Positions 34,097-42,328 of a stretch of 64,000 bases of DNA are shown here, in pieces (position 1 is the first letter of the stretch; every line of letters begins with the position of its first letter). The notes below the pieces were generated by a model. That model had not been told where the DNA came from. It saw nothing but the letters and a program-made list of their open reading frames with translations, and ran no database searches. Source of the stretch: Robertkochia flava (GTDB lineage Bacteria; Bacteroidota; Bacteroidia; Flavobacteriales; Flavobacteriaceae); the NCBI RefSeq assembly GCF_020166515.1, contig NZ_JAINZT010000006.1, positions 372,001 to 436,000 of the forward strand, written 5' to 3'. A program made the translations under genes and the position numbers.

Positions 34097-35765
34097 GACA
34101 ATCAACATAAATCTCGCAAATATCTTCTTCCATATCGATGAAGATGCATACAGAAAGCTTCAGGGCTATCTTGACGCGATAAAAAGGTCATTCTCCGGCC
34201 CCCCCGGAGGCGACGAGATCATGGCCGATATTGAGGCCCGTATTGCTGAACTCTTTGCCGAACGTCAGCAATCTGACCGTCAGGTAATCACCACCAAGGA
34301 GGTAGACGAAGTGATCTCCATCATGGGGCAGCCTGAGGATTATATGGTAGACGAAGAGCTCTTTGAAGACCAGGAGCCTGCAGGGAAATCTTCCTACACC
34401 TACAAAGAACCTAAAAAACTCTACCGGGACACCGAGAACCAGTACGTAGCCGGGGTATCTGCAGGGCTTAGTCATTACCTTGGGATCGATGTGATCTGGA
34501 TACGTTTACTCTTTATTTTTACTACGGTATTCTCCGGATTCGGACTGGTGGCATACATCCTGTTCTGGATCCTGGTACCGGAAGCTAAAACCACGGCAGA
34601 AAAAATTGCCATGACCGGAGAGCCTGTGAACATTTCCAATATTGAGAAAAAGATAAAGGAAGGTATCGATACAGTTACTGAAAAGGTGAAGAATGTAGAC
34701 TATGAGAAAATGGGAAAGTCGGTAAAGGATGGTTCCAGGGGATTTTTCGACACCCTTGGAAACGTGATCACGGTACTGTTTAGAATCGTGGGTAAATTTC
34801 TGGGGATCATCCTTATCATTGTAGCTGCCGCCACCCTGATCGCCTTGCTGGTAGGACTTTTCACTGCCGGTAGTGTGAATCTATTTGGCGAACAACACTG
34901 GACCGATCTGGTTTATATGAATGTAGATGCACCGCTATGGCTCATCAGCCTTATGGTTTTCTTTGCTGTGGGTATCCCGTTCTTTATCCTCTTTTACCTG
35001 GGGCTGAGAATTCTTATCAATAACCTGAATTCTTTGGGTAAGGTCGCTCATTTTTCCCTTTTGGCCATCTGGATCCTGTCTATTGCAGGGCTCATTTCTC
35101 TTGGAATTCAGCAAACCACCCAAAGGGCGATTTCGGGTAAATCCTCGGAAACCAGGAATTTGAGCATAACCCCTGCAGATACCCTGACCATTAGGGTGAA
35201 TGCCAATCCTAAATTCACCGGAAGGTTCTTTGACGATAACGACTTTGATATCGTTTCTGTAGAGGGTAGTAAACACATTTATTCTGACGATGTGGAATTC
35301 TGGATCCGGAAATCGGATGAGGGCAGTGCTTATGTGGAAATACAGCGGCGGGCTACCGGGGCTTCGTATGACGACGCCTTCGAACGGGCAGAGCAGATCC
35401 GGTATAACCTGGATACTGAAGACCGTACCGTAAAGGTCGACAACTTCTGGACCACCGAATTCAGCAATAAATACAGAGACCAGGAGGTTGTGGTAACCTT
35501 TTACCTGATCCCGGGAACACGCCTGCAGTTCAACTCCCCTTCTCATTTATACTTCCGCACCCTTGGAGCTAACGGGTATACCGATTACCTGCAGGGACGC
35601 ACCCAGCATACCTATGAGATCACCCGGGAGAATACCGTGGAATGTCTCGATTGTGAAGAAACCATTTCTTCCGAAAAAAATAGAACCAATACTCCTGATC
35701 CCGTGAACAAGACACAGGACCAGGATTCGGTTTCCCCGGCAACCCCGGATTTGGAAACCCTGTAA
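34089..35765 (+). CDS. PspC domain-containing membrane protein
   Basis: 558 residues. The N-terminal region (about 1-95) is soluble, with DEDAYRKLQGYLDAIKRSF and an acidic helical part. A PspC domain follows at about 115-175 (RDTENQYVAGVSAGLSHYLG, then IWIRLLFIFTTVFSGFGLVAYILFWILVPE), then more membrane segments (about 235-350) and a periplasmic beta-rich C-terminal part. This long PspC arrangement is common in Bacteroidota, where it is coupled to a PadR-type regulator, as here. It probably senses or stabilises the membrane under stress. Confidence 0.88.
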   Translation: MNKTININLANIFFHIDEDAYRKLQGYLDAIKRSFSGPPGGDEIMADIEARIAELFAERQQSDRQVITTKEVDEVISIMGQPEDYMVDEELFEDQEPAGKSSYTYKEPKKLYRDTENQYVAGVSAGLSHYLGIDVIWIRLLFIFTTVFSGFGLVAYILFWILVPEAKTTAEKIAMTGEPVNISNIEKKIKEGIDTVTEKVKNVDYEKMGKSVKDGSRGFFDTLGNVITVLFRIVGKFLGIILIIVAAATLIALLVGLFTAGSVNLFGEQHWTDLVYMNVDAPLWLISLMVFFAVGIPFFILFYLGLRILINNLNSLGKVAHFSLLAIWILSIAGLISLGIQQTTQRAISGKSSETRNLSITPADTLTIRVNANPKFTGRFFDDNDFDIVSVEGSKHIYSDDVEFWIRKSDEGSAYVEIQRRATGASYDDAFERAEQIRYNLDTEDRTVKVDNFWTTEFSNKYRDQEVVVTFYLIPGTRLQFNSPSHLYFRTLGANGYTDYLQGRTQHTYEITRENTVECLDCEETISSEKNRTNTPDPVNKTQDQDSVSPATPDLETL

Positions 35766-35821
35766 ACCAATAAAAATCAATCATCAATCAACCGGGAGAC
35801 CGGTAATCAAAATCAATAGTT

Positions 35822-36430
35822 ATGAGCACCTTAGTCAAAATCATCGCCAGTTTAATCCTTTCCATGACCCTGTTTTCCTGTCAGTTCGATTTTATAGGAC
35901 CCGGAGAAAAGGGTAACGGAAACGTAGTCAGTACCAACAGAAGTGTAGCTAGCGACTTCAATGCCGTGGAAGCCTCCGAGGGCCTCGATGTAATTATCAA
36001 CCAGGACAACACCCATAGTGTTAGCGTGGAGGCCGATGAAAATCTCCAGGACCTGATCCTGACCGAAGTAAAAGGCAACACCCTGAAAGTACATTGCAGG
36101 AGCGCAATTGGAAGGGCAACCTCAAAAAAGGTCTTCGTGAGCATGCCTGAGATCAAAAAACTGGAAGGAAACAGCGGGGCTGACCTGTGGAGCATGGGCG
36201 TTTTAAAAAGTGATGCCATTCACCTGAAAACTTCCAGCGGAGCCGATATCCAGGTCGAAGTCGAAGCCCAGGATGTATTTCTTGAATCTTCCAGCGGATC
36301 AGACCTCGAAGTACGGGGAAAAGCAACCAATGTAAGCGCCCATGCCAGCAGCGGAAGTGATATCAATGCGGGAGGCCTTGATACACCAATGCTGTTGCCG
36401 AAGCGACAAGCGGGGCCGACATTACGGTAA
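35822..36430 (+). CDS. Head-GIN/DUF2807 domain lipoprotein, truncated by a frameshift
   Basis: 202 residues as read. A lipoprotein signal ends in TLFSCQFDF (cysteine 20). Beta-helix type repeats follow (VEASEGLDVIINQ, LKTSSGADIQVEVEAQD, LESSSGSDLEVRG, AHASSGSDINAGG), typical of DUF2807. The last 15 residues (TPMLLPKRQAGPTLR) break the pattern. In another frame from 36388 the pattern resumes (NAVAEATSGADITVNSS) and ends at a TGA at 36544-36546, giving about 242 residues, the normal length. One missing base near 36383-36388 explains this. Last gene of the DUF4870-PadR-PspC operon. Confidence 0.8.
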   Translation: MSTLVKIIASLILSMTLFSCQFDFIGPGEKGNGNVVSTNRSVASDFNAVEASEGLDVIINQDNTHSVSVEADENLQDLILTEVKGNTLKVHCRSAIGRATSKKVFVSMPEIKKLEGNSGADLWSMGVLKSDAIHLKTSSGADIQVEVEAQDVFLESSSGSDLEVRGKATNVSAHASSGSDINAGGLDTPMLLPKRQAGPTLR

Positions 36431-36546
36431 ACTCTTCCGACAAGATCGAGATCAAAACCAATTCGGGAGGCGATGTTAGCTATAGAGGTAACCCGGCTAT
36501 TGTTCAAAAGAATGGCAGCATGCCCGAAAAATTATTTAAAGACTGA
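36388..36546 (+). pseudogene. Out-of-frame 3' end of the DUF2807 gene
   Basis: Frame +1 relative to the preceding CDS. It reads SGADITVNSSDKIEIKTNSG and ends MPEKLFKD, the normal tail of a head-GIN protein. Confidence 0.8.
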
Positions 36547-36582
36547 AAATCCCTGTACTTAACCGCATTAAACAACCAACCA

Positions 36583-36618
36583 AAAGAAAGCTGTCCGATT
36601 ACGGGCAGCTTTCTTTTT
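36583..36618 (+). terminator. Intrinsic terminator of the PspC operon
   Basis: AAAGAAAGCTG (36583-36593) pairs with CAGCTTTCTTT (36606-36616), 11 bp, followed by TT. It lies 36 bases after the displaced stop at 36546, as expected if the full-length DUF2807 gene were the last in the operon. Confidence 0.85.
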
Positions 36619-36671
36619 AGCTGCAAACGTAAGCAACTTTCTGCAACACCATTCATCATAGAGCAAATAAC

Positions 36672-36706
36672 AAAAAAATCCCCCTCTGGATCCAGAGGGG
36701 GATTTT
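36672..36706 (-). terminator. Intrinsic terminator of the susCD operon
   Basis: A 16-base palindrome centred at GGATCC (36675-36706, core ATCCCCCTCTGG), followed on the minus strand by seven T. It is 32 bases after the SusD stop. Confidence 0.9.
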
Positions 36707-36738
36707 CAATTTATTACAATCCTAAATCGGAGGTACCT

Positions 36739-38154
36739 TTAATTGACATCCCAAAAGATCGGGGTGGTCAGATCAACGGTAGGCACGTTATCAGGATTTC
36801 TAAGGTATTCAGTATCCGGGTAGTCATATCTCAGAATAAATTCTGAACCCAATGCATTATTGGTAGGCACTGTAAAGTCGGTATACTGGTAATTGAATCT
36901 TCTGGCATCCACCCAGGATTCCGGGTGCAGGAACATGGCCACATACTTCTCCTTAAAGATCAGGTCAAGGGTCAGGTTGGTTGCACCAACTCCAACAGCC
37001 GGATCGGCCAGGTATGCATCGCGGTCTGCTACAGCTACCCCCATTTTATCCATATTGGCTCCAATTCCTGCCAGATAGGCTTCATAAGCCGCGTTGGGAT
37101 CTCCTGCCCGCAGCGCTGCCTCTGCCTCAATAAACTTAGTTTCAGCATAGGTGATTACCAACAATGGGGAATCTGCAGATGAATAATACCCGGAAGTGGT
37201 CAGGTAACATTCCTGCTGCACGGTACCATCGCCAATTCTCCCCTCTCCATTCACGGTACCTCTGTAGGTTACCCCGTCAGGAAGCGGATCTGTAATGAGC
37301 GGTAAGCGCGGATCGAACACCCCAAAGGTAGTACCATTCATGGCATCGATCACCTGCTCAGACAACCACCCTCCAAGAATAAGTCCGGCGTTATTCACCG
37401 CGATCTGACCCCAGGGGTTCCTGTTCTGGAAACTCTCTACCTGGGCATCGTCATCATTACTGGTGTAGGCCGAATTCAAGGCGTTTAATACTGCATTTGC
37501 ATCATAACTCCCCATTCCTGTCAAGTGGTTCAGGTAACGGGCTTTTAAGGCATAGGCCGTTTTTTTCCAGGCCTCAATATCGCCCCCATGCAGAAAGTCG
37601 TTGGATCCCGGAACAACTTCTCCCAGGTTTTCGGTATTGAAATTTGCAATGGCTTCATCCAGTAAATTGATCATTTGCTGGTAAAGCACCTCCTGATTGT
37701 CATAGGTTGGAAACAGGGTCTGAAAATTGAGTGCTTCAGAAAATGGCACATCGCCGTATACATCCACGGCCATCCCCAGATTTAAAACAGTCAGGGTTTT
37801 GGCAATTCCCGCATAATGTACCGACTCGCTTTCTTCTGCGATGGTTCGCATATCATAAAGATCCGAGAGGATATCGTAGATACCTCCCCAGGTACCGTCG
37901 GTATTTACACGCTCATAAATATCGGTGGCACTGGCCTCATTAGGTGAAGCCAGGTATTGCACGTAATAAGAAGTAGTACCTCCAACGCGATACACATTGA
38001 TACCGGAGTTATAGGTCGTATTGGCCAGCAATCCTTTTAAAGGAGGCTGTGTTGCAGCATTTGGATTTTCATTGATATCCAAATAATCGTCACAACCCGT
38101 CAAAGCGATCGCTGCAATAAATAGATATAATACTTTTTTAATCATAGTTCGCAT
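36739..38154 (-). CDS. SusD/RagB-type outer membrane lipoprotein (SusD-like_2)
   Basis: 471 residues. The lipoprotein signal ends in AIALTGCDDYLDINENPN (cysteine 21), followed by the motif that opens the SusD-like_2 branch (NAATQPPLKGLLANTTYNSG). It has helical TPR-like segments and a C-terminal YVAMFLHPESWVDARRFNYQ, the family hallmark. It sits two bases after the SusC stop and would form the lid over the SusC barrel at the cell surface. The branch often binds peptides or small oligomers; the substrate is not predictable. Confidence 0.92.
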   Translation of the reverse strand: MRTMIKKVLYLFIAAIALTGCDDYLDINENPNAATQPPLKGLLANTTYNSGINVYRVGGTTSYYVQYLASPNEASATDIYERVNTDGTWGGIYDILSDLYDMRTIAEESESVHYAGIAKTLTVLNLGMAVDVYGDVPFSEALNFQTLFPTYDNQEVLYQQMINLLDEAIANFNTENLGEVVPGSNDFLHGGDIEAWKKTAYALKARYLNHLTGMGSYDANAVLNALNSAYTSNDDDAQVESFQNRNPWGQIAVNNAGLILGGWLSEQVIDAMNGTTFGVFDPRLPLITDPLPDGVTYRGTVNGEGRIGDGTVQQECYLTTSGYYSSADSPLLVITYAETKFIEAEAALRAGDPNAAYEAYLAGIGANMDKMGVAVADRDAYLADPAVGVGATNLTLDLIFKEKYVAMFLHPESWVDARRFNYQYTDFTVPTNNALGSEFILRYDYPDTEYLRNPDNVPTVDLTTPIFWDVN

Positions 38155-38156
38155 GT

Positions 38157-41100
38157 TTAGAAAGAAAGTTTAAGGGTTGCTGCATAGGTCTTCAGACCGG
38201 GGTGAGCGGCCAAACCATTAAATCCATCGGCATTTCCGGGATTGATCGAACTTTCAGGATCCCAGCCGTTATAGTCGGTCCATAGGAACAGGTTCGTTCC
38301 GGAAAGGGAAAAGCTCGCTCCGGTAAGTCCCATATTGTCTACGAACGTACCTGGTAAACGGTAGGTCAGGCTCAGGTTCTGCAGTCGTACCCACGAAGCA
38401 TCCTGAACAAAGTTCTCGGTAACTCCCCTGTAAATGGCACGGTAGTAACCCCCACTCAACGCTGTTAATCCGTCCGGAGCGTCTGCCTGTCCAAGGAAGG
38501 CCTCCTGGGTATTGGGCTGTCCGTCTGCAGTAACCCCGTCAAATACCACCACATCGTTTCTGTTGGTGGTGTAATCGGAGGTACCAAAGGCTGCCATAAA
38601 GTTATCCAGGTTGTTGAACTTCTCAAAGCCCTGACGGAAGTCAAAAGCGAACCCGAGGCTCAGGTTTTTATAGGTAATGGTATTGGAGATGTTCATCAGC
38701 CAGTCAGGCGTACTGTTTCCAATGATCTTCTGGTCACGGTTAATCACCGGGTATCCATCGTCTCCGATCAGGATCGGACGGTCGGCATCCAGTACCAACG
38801 GATCTTCATCCGCAGGGTTTTCGTAATAACGGGCATAGGAGGTACCAAGAATGGCTCCGTATGACTGTCCCAGATAAATTCCCTGAGAGGCCGAACTTCC
38901 GGCATAACCGAAGTCACTTCCAAGGAAAATCCCGTCGATATCATTAAAGATCTCGATCACCTCGTTGTTATTATTCGAGAAGTTCAGAAGAAAATCCCAT
39001 CTGAAATCTTCACTTTGCACCGGGGTGGCGTTCAGAATAAGTTCAAGACCCTGGTTACGCAGTGTTCCCACGTTGGTGGTATAGGTGCTGTACCCCGTAG
39101 ACAAGGCTACCGGTAAGCTCAGCAATGATGATTCTGCATCGGTGGTATACCACGCAATATCCACGCCCAGTCTGTTATTAAAGAATTTAAACTCTGCCCG
39201 TACTTCAAAATCCTTGGAGATCTCTGCCACCAGGTTAGGGTCGGCTTTGTTGCTTCCTCTTGTCCAACCGGTCACATCCCCGATCGGGAAACCGGATGCT
39301 CCGGGAACATATACATCAGAAGTACGGTAAGGACTCGGATCGGAACCACGCTGTGCGTATGAGGTTCTGAATTTTCCGAAATCAAACCAATCCGGCATAT
39401 CGAATAATTCAGAGAACACAAAAGATCCACTCACAGAATAATAGTTGAATGACCTGTTATCCGCTGATAAGGTCGAAGTCCAGTCATTTCTGTCGGTTAC
39501 GGTCAGGTAAAGAAAATCGTCATACCCTAAACTCGCTTCCCCATAAAGTCCCACGATTCTTCTGCGCTCCTTGTACTGACTGGCGGTGATAATAGAAGCA
39601 TTCTGTAAACTAAAGAAGTTGTATACATCCAGTTCAGATCCATTCGTAGTTACCCGGTCATAATCGCGCTGGAATACGTCCAGACCTCCACGAAGCGTCA
39701 GGTCGAACTTATCAGAAAGTTCATGCTGATAAGACATGATCAGGTTCGAGTTCAAGTCCATACTATTGATACGGGTTTCGTTTACATACCCTAAGCCATT
39801 ATTTTCAAAAATGGCCTCATTTTCGATACCTGTTGGCCCGGGGGCGAAAGCGGTTCGCTGGTCGCTGTAGTAATCGATACCAAAGCGATACTGAACATCC
39901 ATCCCGTCAAAAGGTTGCCAGTTAAAGCCCATATTACCGATCATGCGGTTTACGTCATCCACAAGGCGGTTGGTTTTTGCACCATAGATCGGGTTATTTC
40001 CGACTGCGCCGTCAAAACGGTATCCTTTCATGGTTCCGGCCAGTGGACCTTCGGTAAACTGATAATCGGTAACGTCCTTGGCCGGGGCCCAGTAGATCAA
40101 ACGCGTATTAAAAAGATCCACATCCACACGGTTACCTCCCGAATTGATATAATTCGCTGAGGCGTTCACGCTGAAATTATCAGTAACCTGAACCTTTCCG
40201 TTGACCTTTGCTGAGATACGTCCGAAATCAGCGAAAGGTAACACCCCCTGCTGATAGAAATGTCCTAAGGAAGTGTAGAAATAAGCTTTCTCATTCCCGC
40301 CAGAGGCATCAAAGTGCAGATTGGTGTTATACCCGGTCTCATAGGCATTCTTGAAGTTGTTGAAGATTTCCTCCGGATGCTCCGGATCGATGGCTCTGGC
40401 CTCTTCCACAGTAGGTCCCCATGTTGGCCAGAAGCTGTTGGTGTCATAACTACCGGCAAACCCCTGGGTGTACTCATGCTGGGTTTTAGGGTACTTGTTC
40501 ACATAATCGATCCCGCTGGTGGCAGAGACATTAAACTGGGTTCTTCCGGTTTTCCCTGATCTGGTGGTAATAATGATGGCTCCATTTTTTGCCCGTACTC
40601 CGTACAGAGCCGTAGCGGCACCACCTTTTAATACCGATATACTTTCCACATCGTTCAGGTCAAGATCAGACGCCCGGTTAGACATCCCCCGAAATCCTCC
40701 CCCACCTACGGTAAAGGTATCATTGGAGATCTGCACCCCGTCAATAACGAACAGTGGCTGGTTGTCTGCATTGGGGTCAAGGGAGTTCACCCCACGAATC
40801 ACGATCCTCGATCCTTGTCCGGGAGCTCCACCTCCACGGGTAACCTGCGCACCGGCTACTTTACCCTGAAGGGCATTCACAACGTTGGTCTCCGGAACGT
40901 TGAGGATCTGTTCGGTGTCTAATTGCTGGGAGGCATATCCCAGTGCTTTTTTGTCACGTTGTATCCCCAGCGCCGTAACTACAACCTCATCAAGAGATTC
41001 GGCATCGGTTTGAAGGGTAACGTTTACGGTTGTTCTTCCTTCCACAGGAACTTCCTGTGTTTGCATTCCCACAAAGGAAAATACCAGCACATCGTCGGCA

Positions 41101-41282
41101 GAAGCCTGTATACGGTATTCCCCATCAAAATTTGATGAGGTACCCTGGGAGGTACCTTTAATCATGACAGATACTCCCGCAAGTGGGATACCTTCCTGGT
41201 CGGTAACAGTTCCCGTAACGGACTGCGCAATACCAAAGGCAAAGCACCACAACGACAGCATCGTTAGAAACAGTTTTTTCAT
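38157..41282 (-). CDS. SusC/RagA-type TonB-linked outer membrane transporter
   Basis: 1041 residues from the ATG at 41282; a TTG seven codons upstream is a weaker start. Signal peptide MKKLFLTMLSLWCFAFGIAQ, then a carboxypeptidase-regulatory beta-sandwich (VTGTVTDQEGIPLAGVSVMI), a TonB box and plug (DEVVVTALGIQRDKKALGYASQ, then RGVNSLDPNADNQPLFVIDG) and a 22-strand barrel ending LKTYAATLKLSF. It takes up a bound nutrient using TonB energy. It has its partner SusD gene downstream but no glycosidase or peptidase in the operon. Confidence 0.95.
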   Translation of the reverse strand: MKKLFLTMLSLWCFAFGIAQSVTGTVTDQEGIPLAGVSVMIKGTSQGTSSNFDGEYRIQASADDVLVFSFVGMQTQEVPVEGRTTVNVTLQTDAESLDEVVVTALGIQRDKKALGYASQQLDTEQILNVPETNVVNALQGKVAGAQVTRGGGAPGQGSRIVIRGVNSLDPNADNQPLFVIDGVQISNDTFTVGGGGFRGMSNRASDLDLNDVESISVLKGGAATALYGVRAKNGAIIITTRSGKTGRTQFNVSATSGIDYVNKYPKTQHEYTQGFAGSYDTNSFWPTWGPTVEEARAIDPEHPEEIFNNFKNAYETGYNTNLHFDASGGNEKAYFYTSLGHFYQQGVLPFADFGRISAKVNGKVQVTDNFSVNASANYINSGGNRVDVDLFNTRLIYWAPAKDVTDYQFTEGPLAGTMKGYRFDGAVGNNPIYGAKTNRLVDDVNRMIGNMGFNWQPFDGMDVQYRFGIDYYSDQRTAFAPGPTGIENEAIFENNGLGYVNETRINSMDLNSNLIMSYQHELSDKFDLTLRGGLDVFQRDYDRVTTNGSELDVYNFFSLQNASIITASQYKERRRIVGLYGEASLGYDDFLYLTVTDRNDWTSTLSADNRSFNYYSVSGSFVFSELFDMPDWFDFGKFRTSYAQRGSDPSPYRTSDVYVPGASGFPIGDVTGWTRGSNKADPNLVAEISKDFEVRAEFKFFNNRLGVDIAWYTTDAESSLLSLPVALSTGYSTYTTNVGTLRNQGLELILNATPVQSEDFRWDFLLNFSNNNNEVIEIFNDIDGIFLGSDFGYAGSSASQGIYLGQSYGAILGTSYARYYENPADEDPLVLDADRPILIGDDGYPVINRDQKIIGNSTPDWLMNISNTITYKNLSLGFAFDFRQGFEKFNNLDNFMAAFGTSDYTTNRNDVVVFDGVTADGQPNTQEAFLGQADAPDGLTALSGGYYRAIYRGVTENFVQDASWVRLQNLSLTYRLPGTFVDNMGLTGASFSLSGTNLFLWTDYNGWDPESSINPGNADGFNGLAAHPGLKTYAATLKLSF

Positions 41283-41607
41283 ATAATTTGATTTAGTTTG
41301 CAAGAAAAATAATACTTATTTGTAAGAAAACAGCATTTTACTGCATAAAAGTTCTTAAAAAAACATGGACAACTGCGAAATAAGATGCTGTTTTGCAGTA
41401 AGTTGAAATGTGAAAAACTTCTGTATGAAGACGATTTATACTGGGAGAGCCCCATTTTTACTAATACCCGGGGAGCTACGCTTAAAAATATAGCAGTTTC
41501 AGGTATGATGAGCATTACAGCAAAAAACCGCATTTTGTTTTCACAGAACTATGCCCATAAAAAAACCCTGGCTCAGGCCAGGGTTGGTATGCAGGATACA
41601 GGTATTG
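41283..41607. other. 325-base intergenic region upstream of susC
   Basis: It holds the terminator of the response-regulator gene (41558-41585) and, near the SusC start, an inverted repeat AAAACAGCAT (41327-41336) / ATGCTGTTTT (41385-41394) overlapped by a second one, TACTGCA (41339-41345) / TGCAGTA (41394-41400). ORFs here have no coding character. No clear -33/-7 pair was found for susC. Confidence 0.55.
41558..41585 (-). terminator. Intrinsic terminator after the response regulator gene
   Basis: AACCCTGGC (41564-41572), loop TCAG, GCCAGGGTT (41577-41585). On the minus strand it ends in seven T. It lies 23 bases after the stop. Confidence 0.9.
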
Positions 41608-42324
41608 TTAACGGTCGGCGTCTTCCTTTACCACAAGTCGGAAACCTTCCCCGTGTATATTAAGGATCTCAACGAGATCGTCTTTTTTAAGATATTTTCT
41701 GAGCTTGGCGATATAAACATCCATACTTCTGGAGGTAAAATAGTTATCGTCTCTCCAGATCTTGGTAAGCGCGAGCTCCCTGGGCATCAGATCATTTTCG
41801 TGTAAAGCCAGCAACCTCAGTAATTCATTTTCTTTAGGCGACAATTTTATGGGCTCTTCCTCTTTATAGGTTAGGAAACGCAATTTAGAATTCAGGTGGA
41901 AATTCCCGATCTGGAATTCAAACTGTTTGCTGTCGGCCAGGGATTCTGTCGATTTTCGCTGCAGGATGGCCTTGATCTTGAAAAGTAAAACTTCTGAATC
42001 GAAGGGCTTATTCAGGTAGTCATCTGCCCCTACCTTGTACCCTTTCAATACATCCTCTTTCATGGTCTTGGCTGTCAGGAAAATGATCGGGATGTTCTCA
42101 TCCTTTTCCCTGATCTCCTTAGCCAGGGTAAATCCGTCTTTGTATGGCATCATCACATCGAGGATACACAGATCAAAATTTTCTTTGCGGAACTTCTCGA
42201 AACCTTCCATGCCGTTCTTGGCGAGGGTCACATCGAAATCGTTCATTCCCAGATAATCCTTGAGTACTACTCCGAAATTGGGGTCGTCTTCTACCAATAA
42301 GATCTTTTTATTTACTGTTTCCAT
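41608..42324 (-). CDS. OmpR-family response regulator
   Basis: 238 residues. The receiver domain (about 7-120) has the acidic pair VEDDP, phospho-acceptor D56 in CILDVMMP and the conserved lysine in NKPFDSE. The C-terminal winged helix (about 140-235) is OmpR/PhoB type (LTYKEEEPIKLSPKENELLRL, TSRSMDVYIAKLRKYLK, GEGFRL). Its kinase gene is directly upstream with four bases between, so both are made together. Targets are unknown; the nearby susCD operon in the same orientation is one possibility. Confidence 0.93.
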   Translation of the reverse strand: METVNKKILLVEDDPNFGVVLKDYLGMNDFDVTLAKNGMEGFEKFRKENFDLCILDVMMPYKDGFTLAKEIREKDENIPIIFLTAKTMKEDVLKGYKVGADDYLNKPFDSEVLLFKIKAILQRKSTESLADSKQFEFQIGNFHLNSKLRFLTYKEEEPIKLSPKENELLRLLALHENDLMPRELALTKIWRDDNYFTSRSMDVYIAKLRKYLKKDDLVEILNIHGEGFRLVVKEDADR

Positions 42325-42328
42325 ATTT

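Noticed and set aside
41385-41663. 92-codon ORF across the susC upstream region
   Set aside because: It runs through an inverted repeat, a terminator and the end of the response regulator gene; no coding character.
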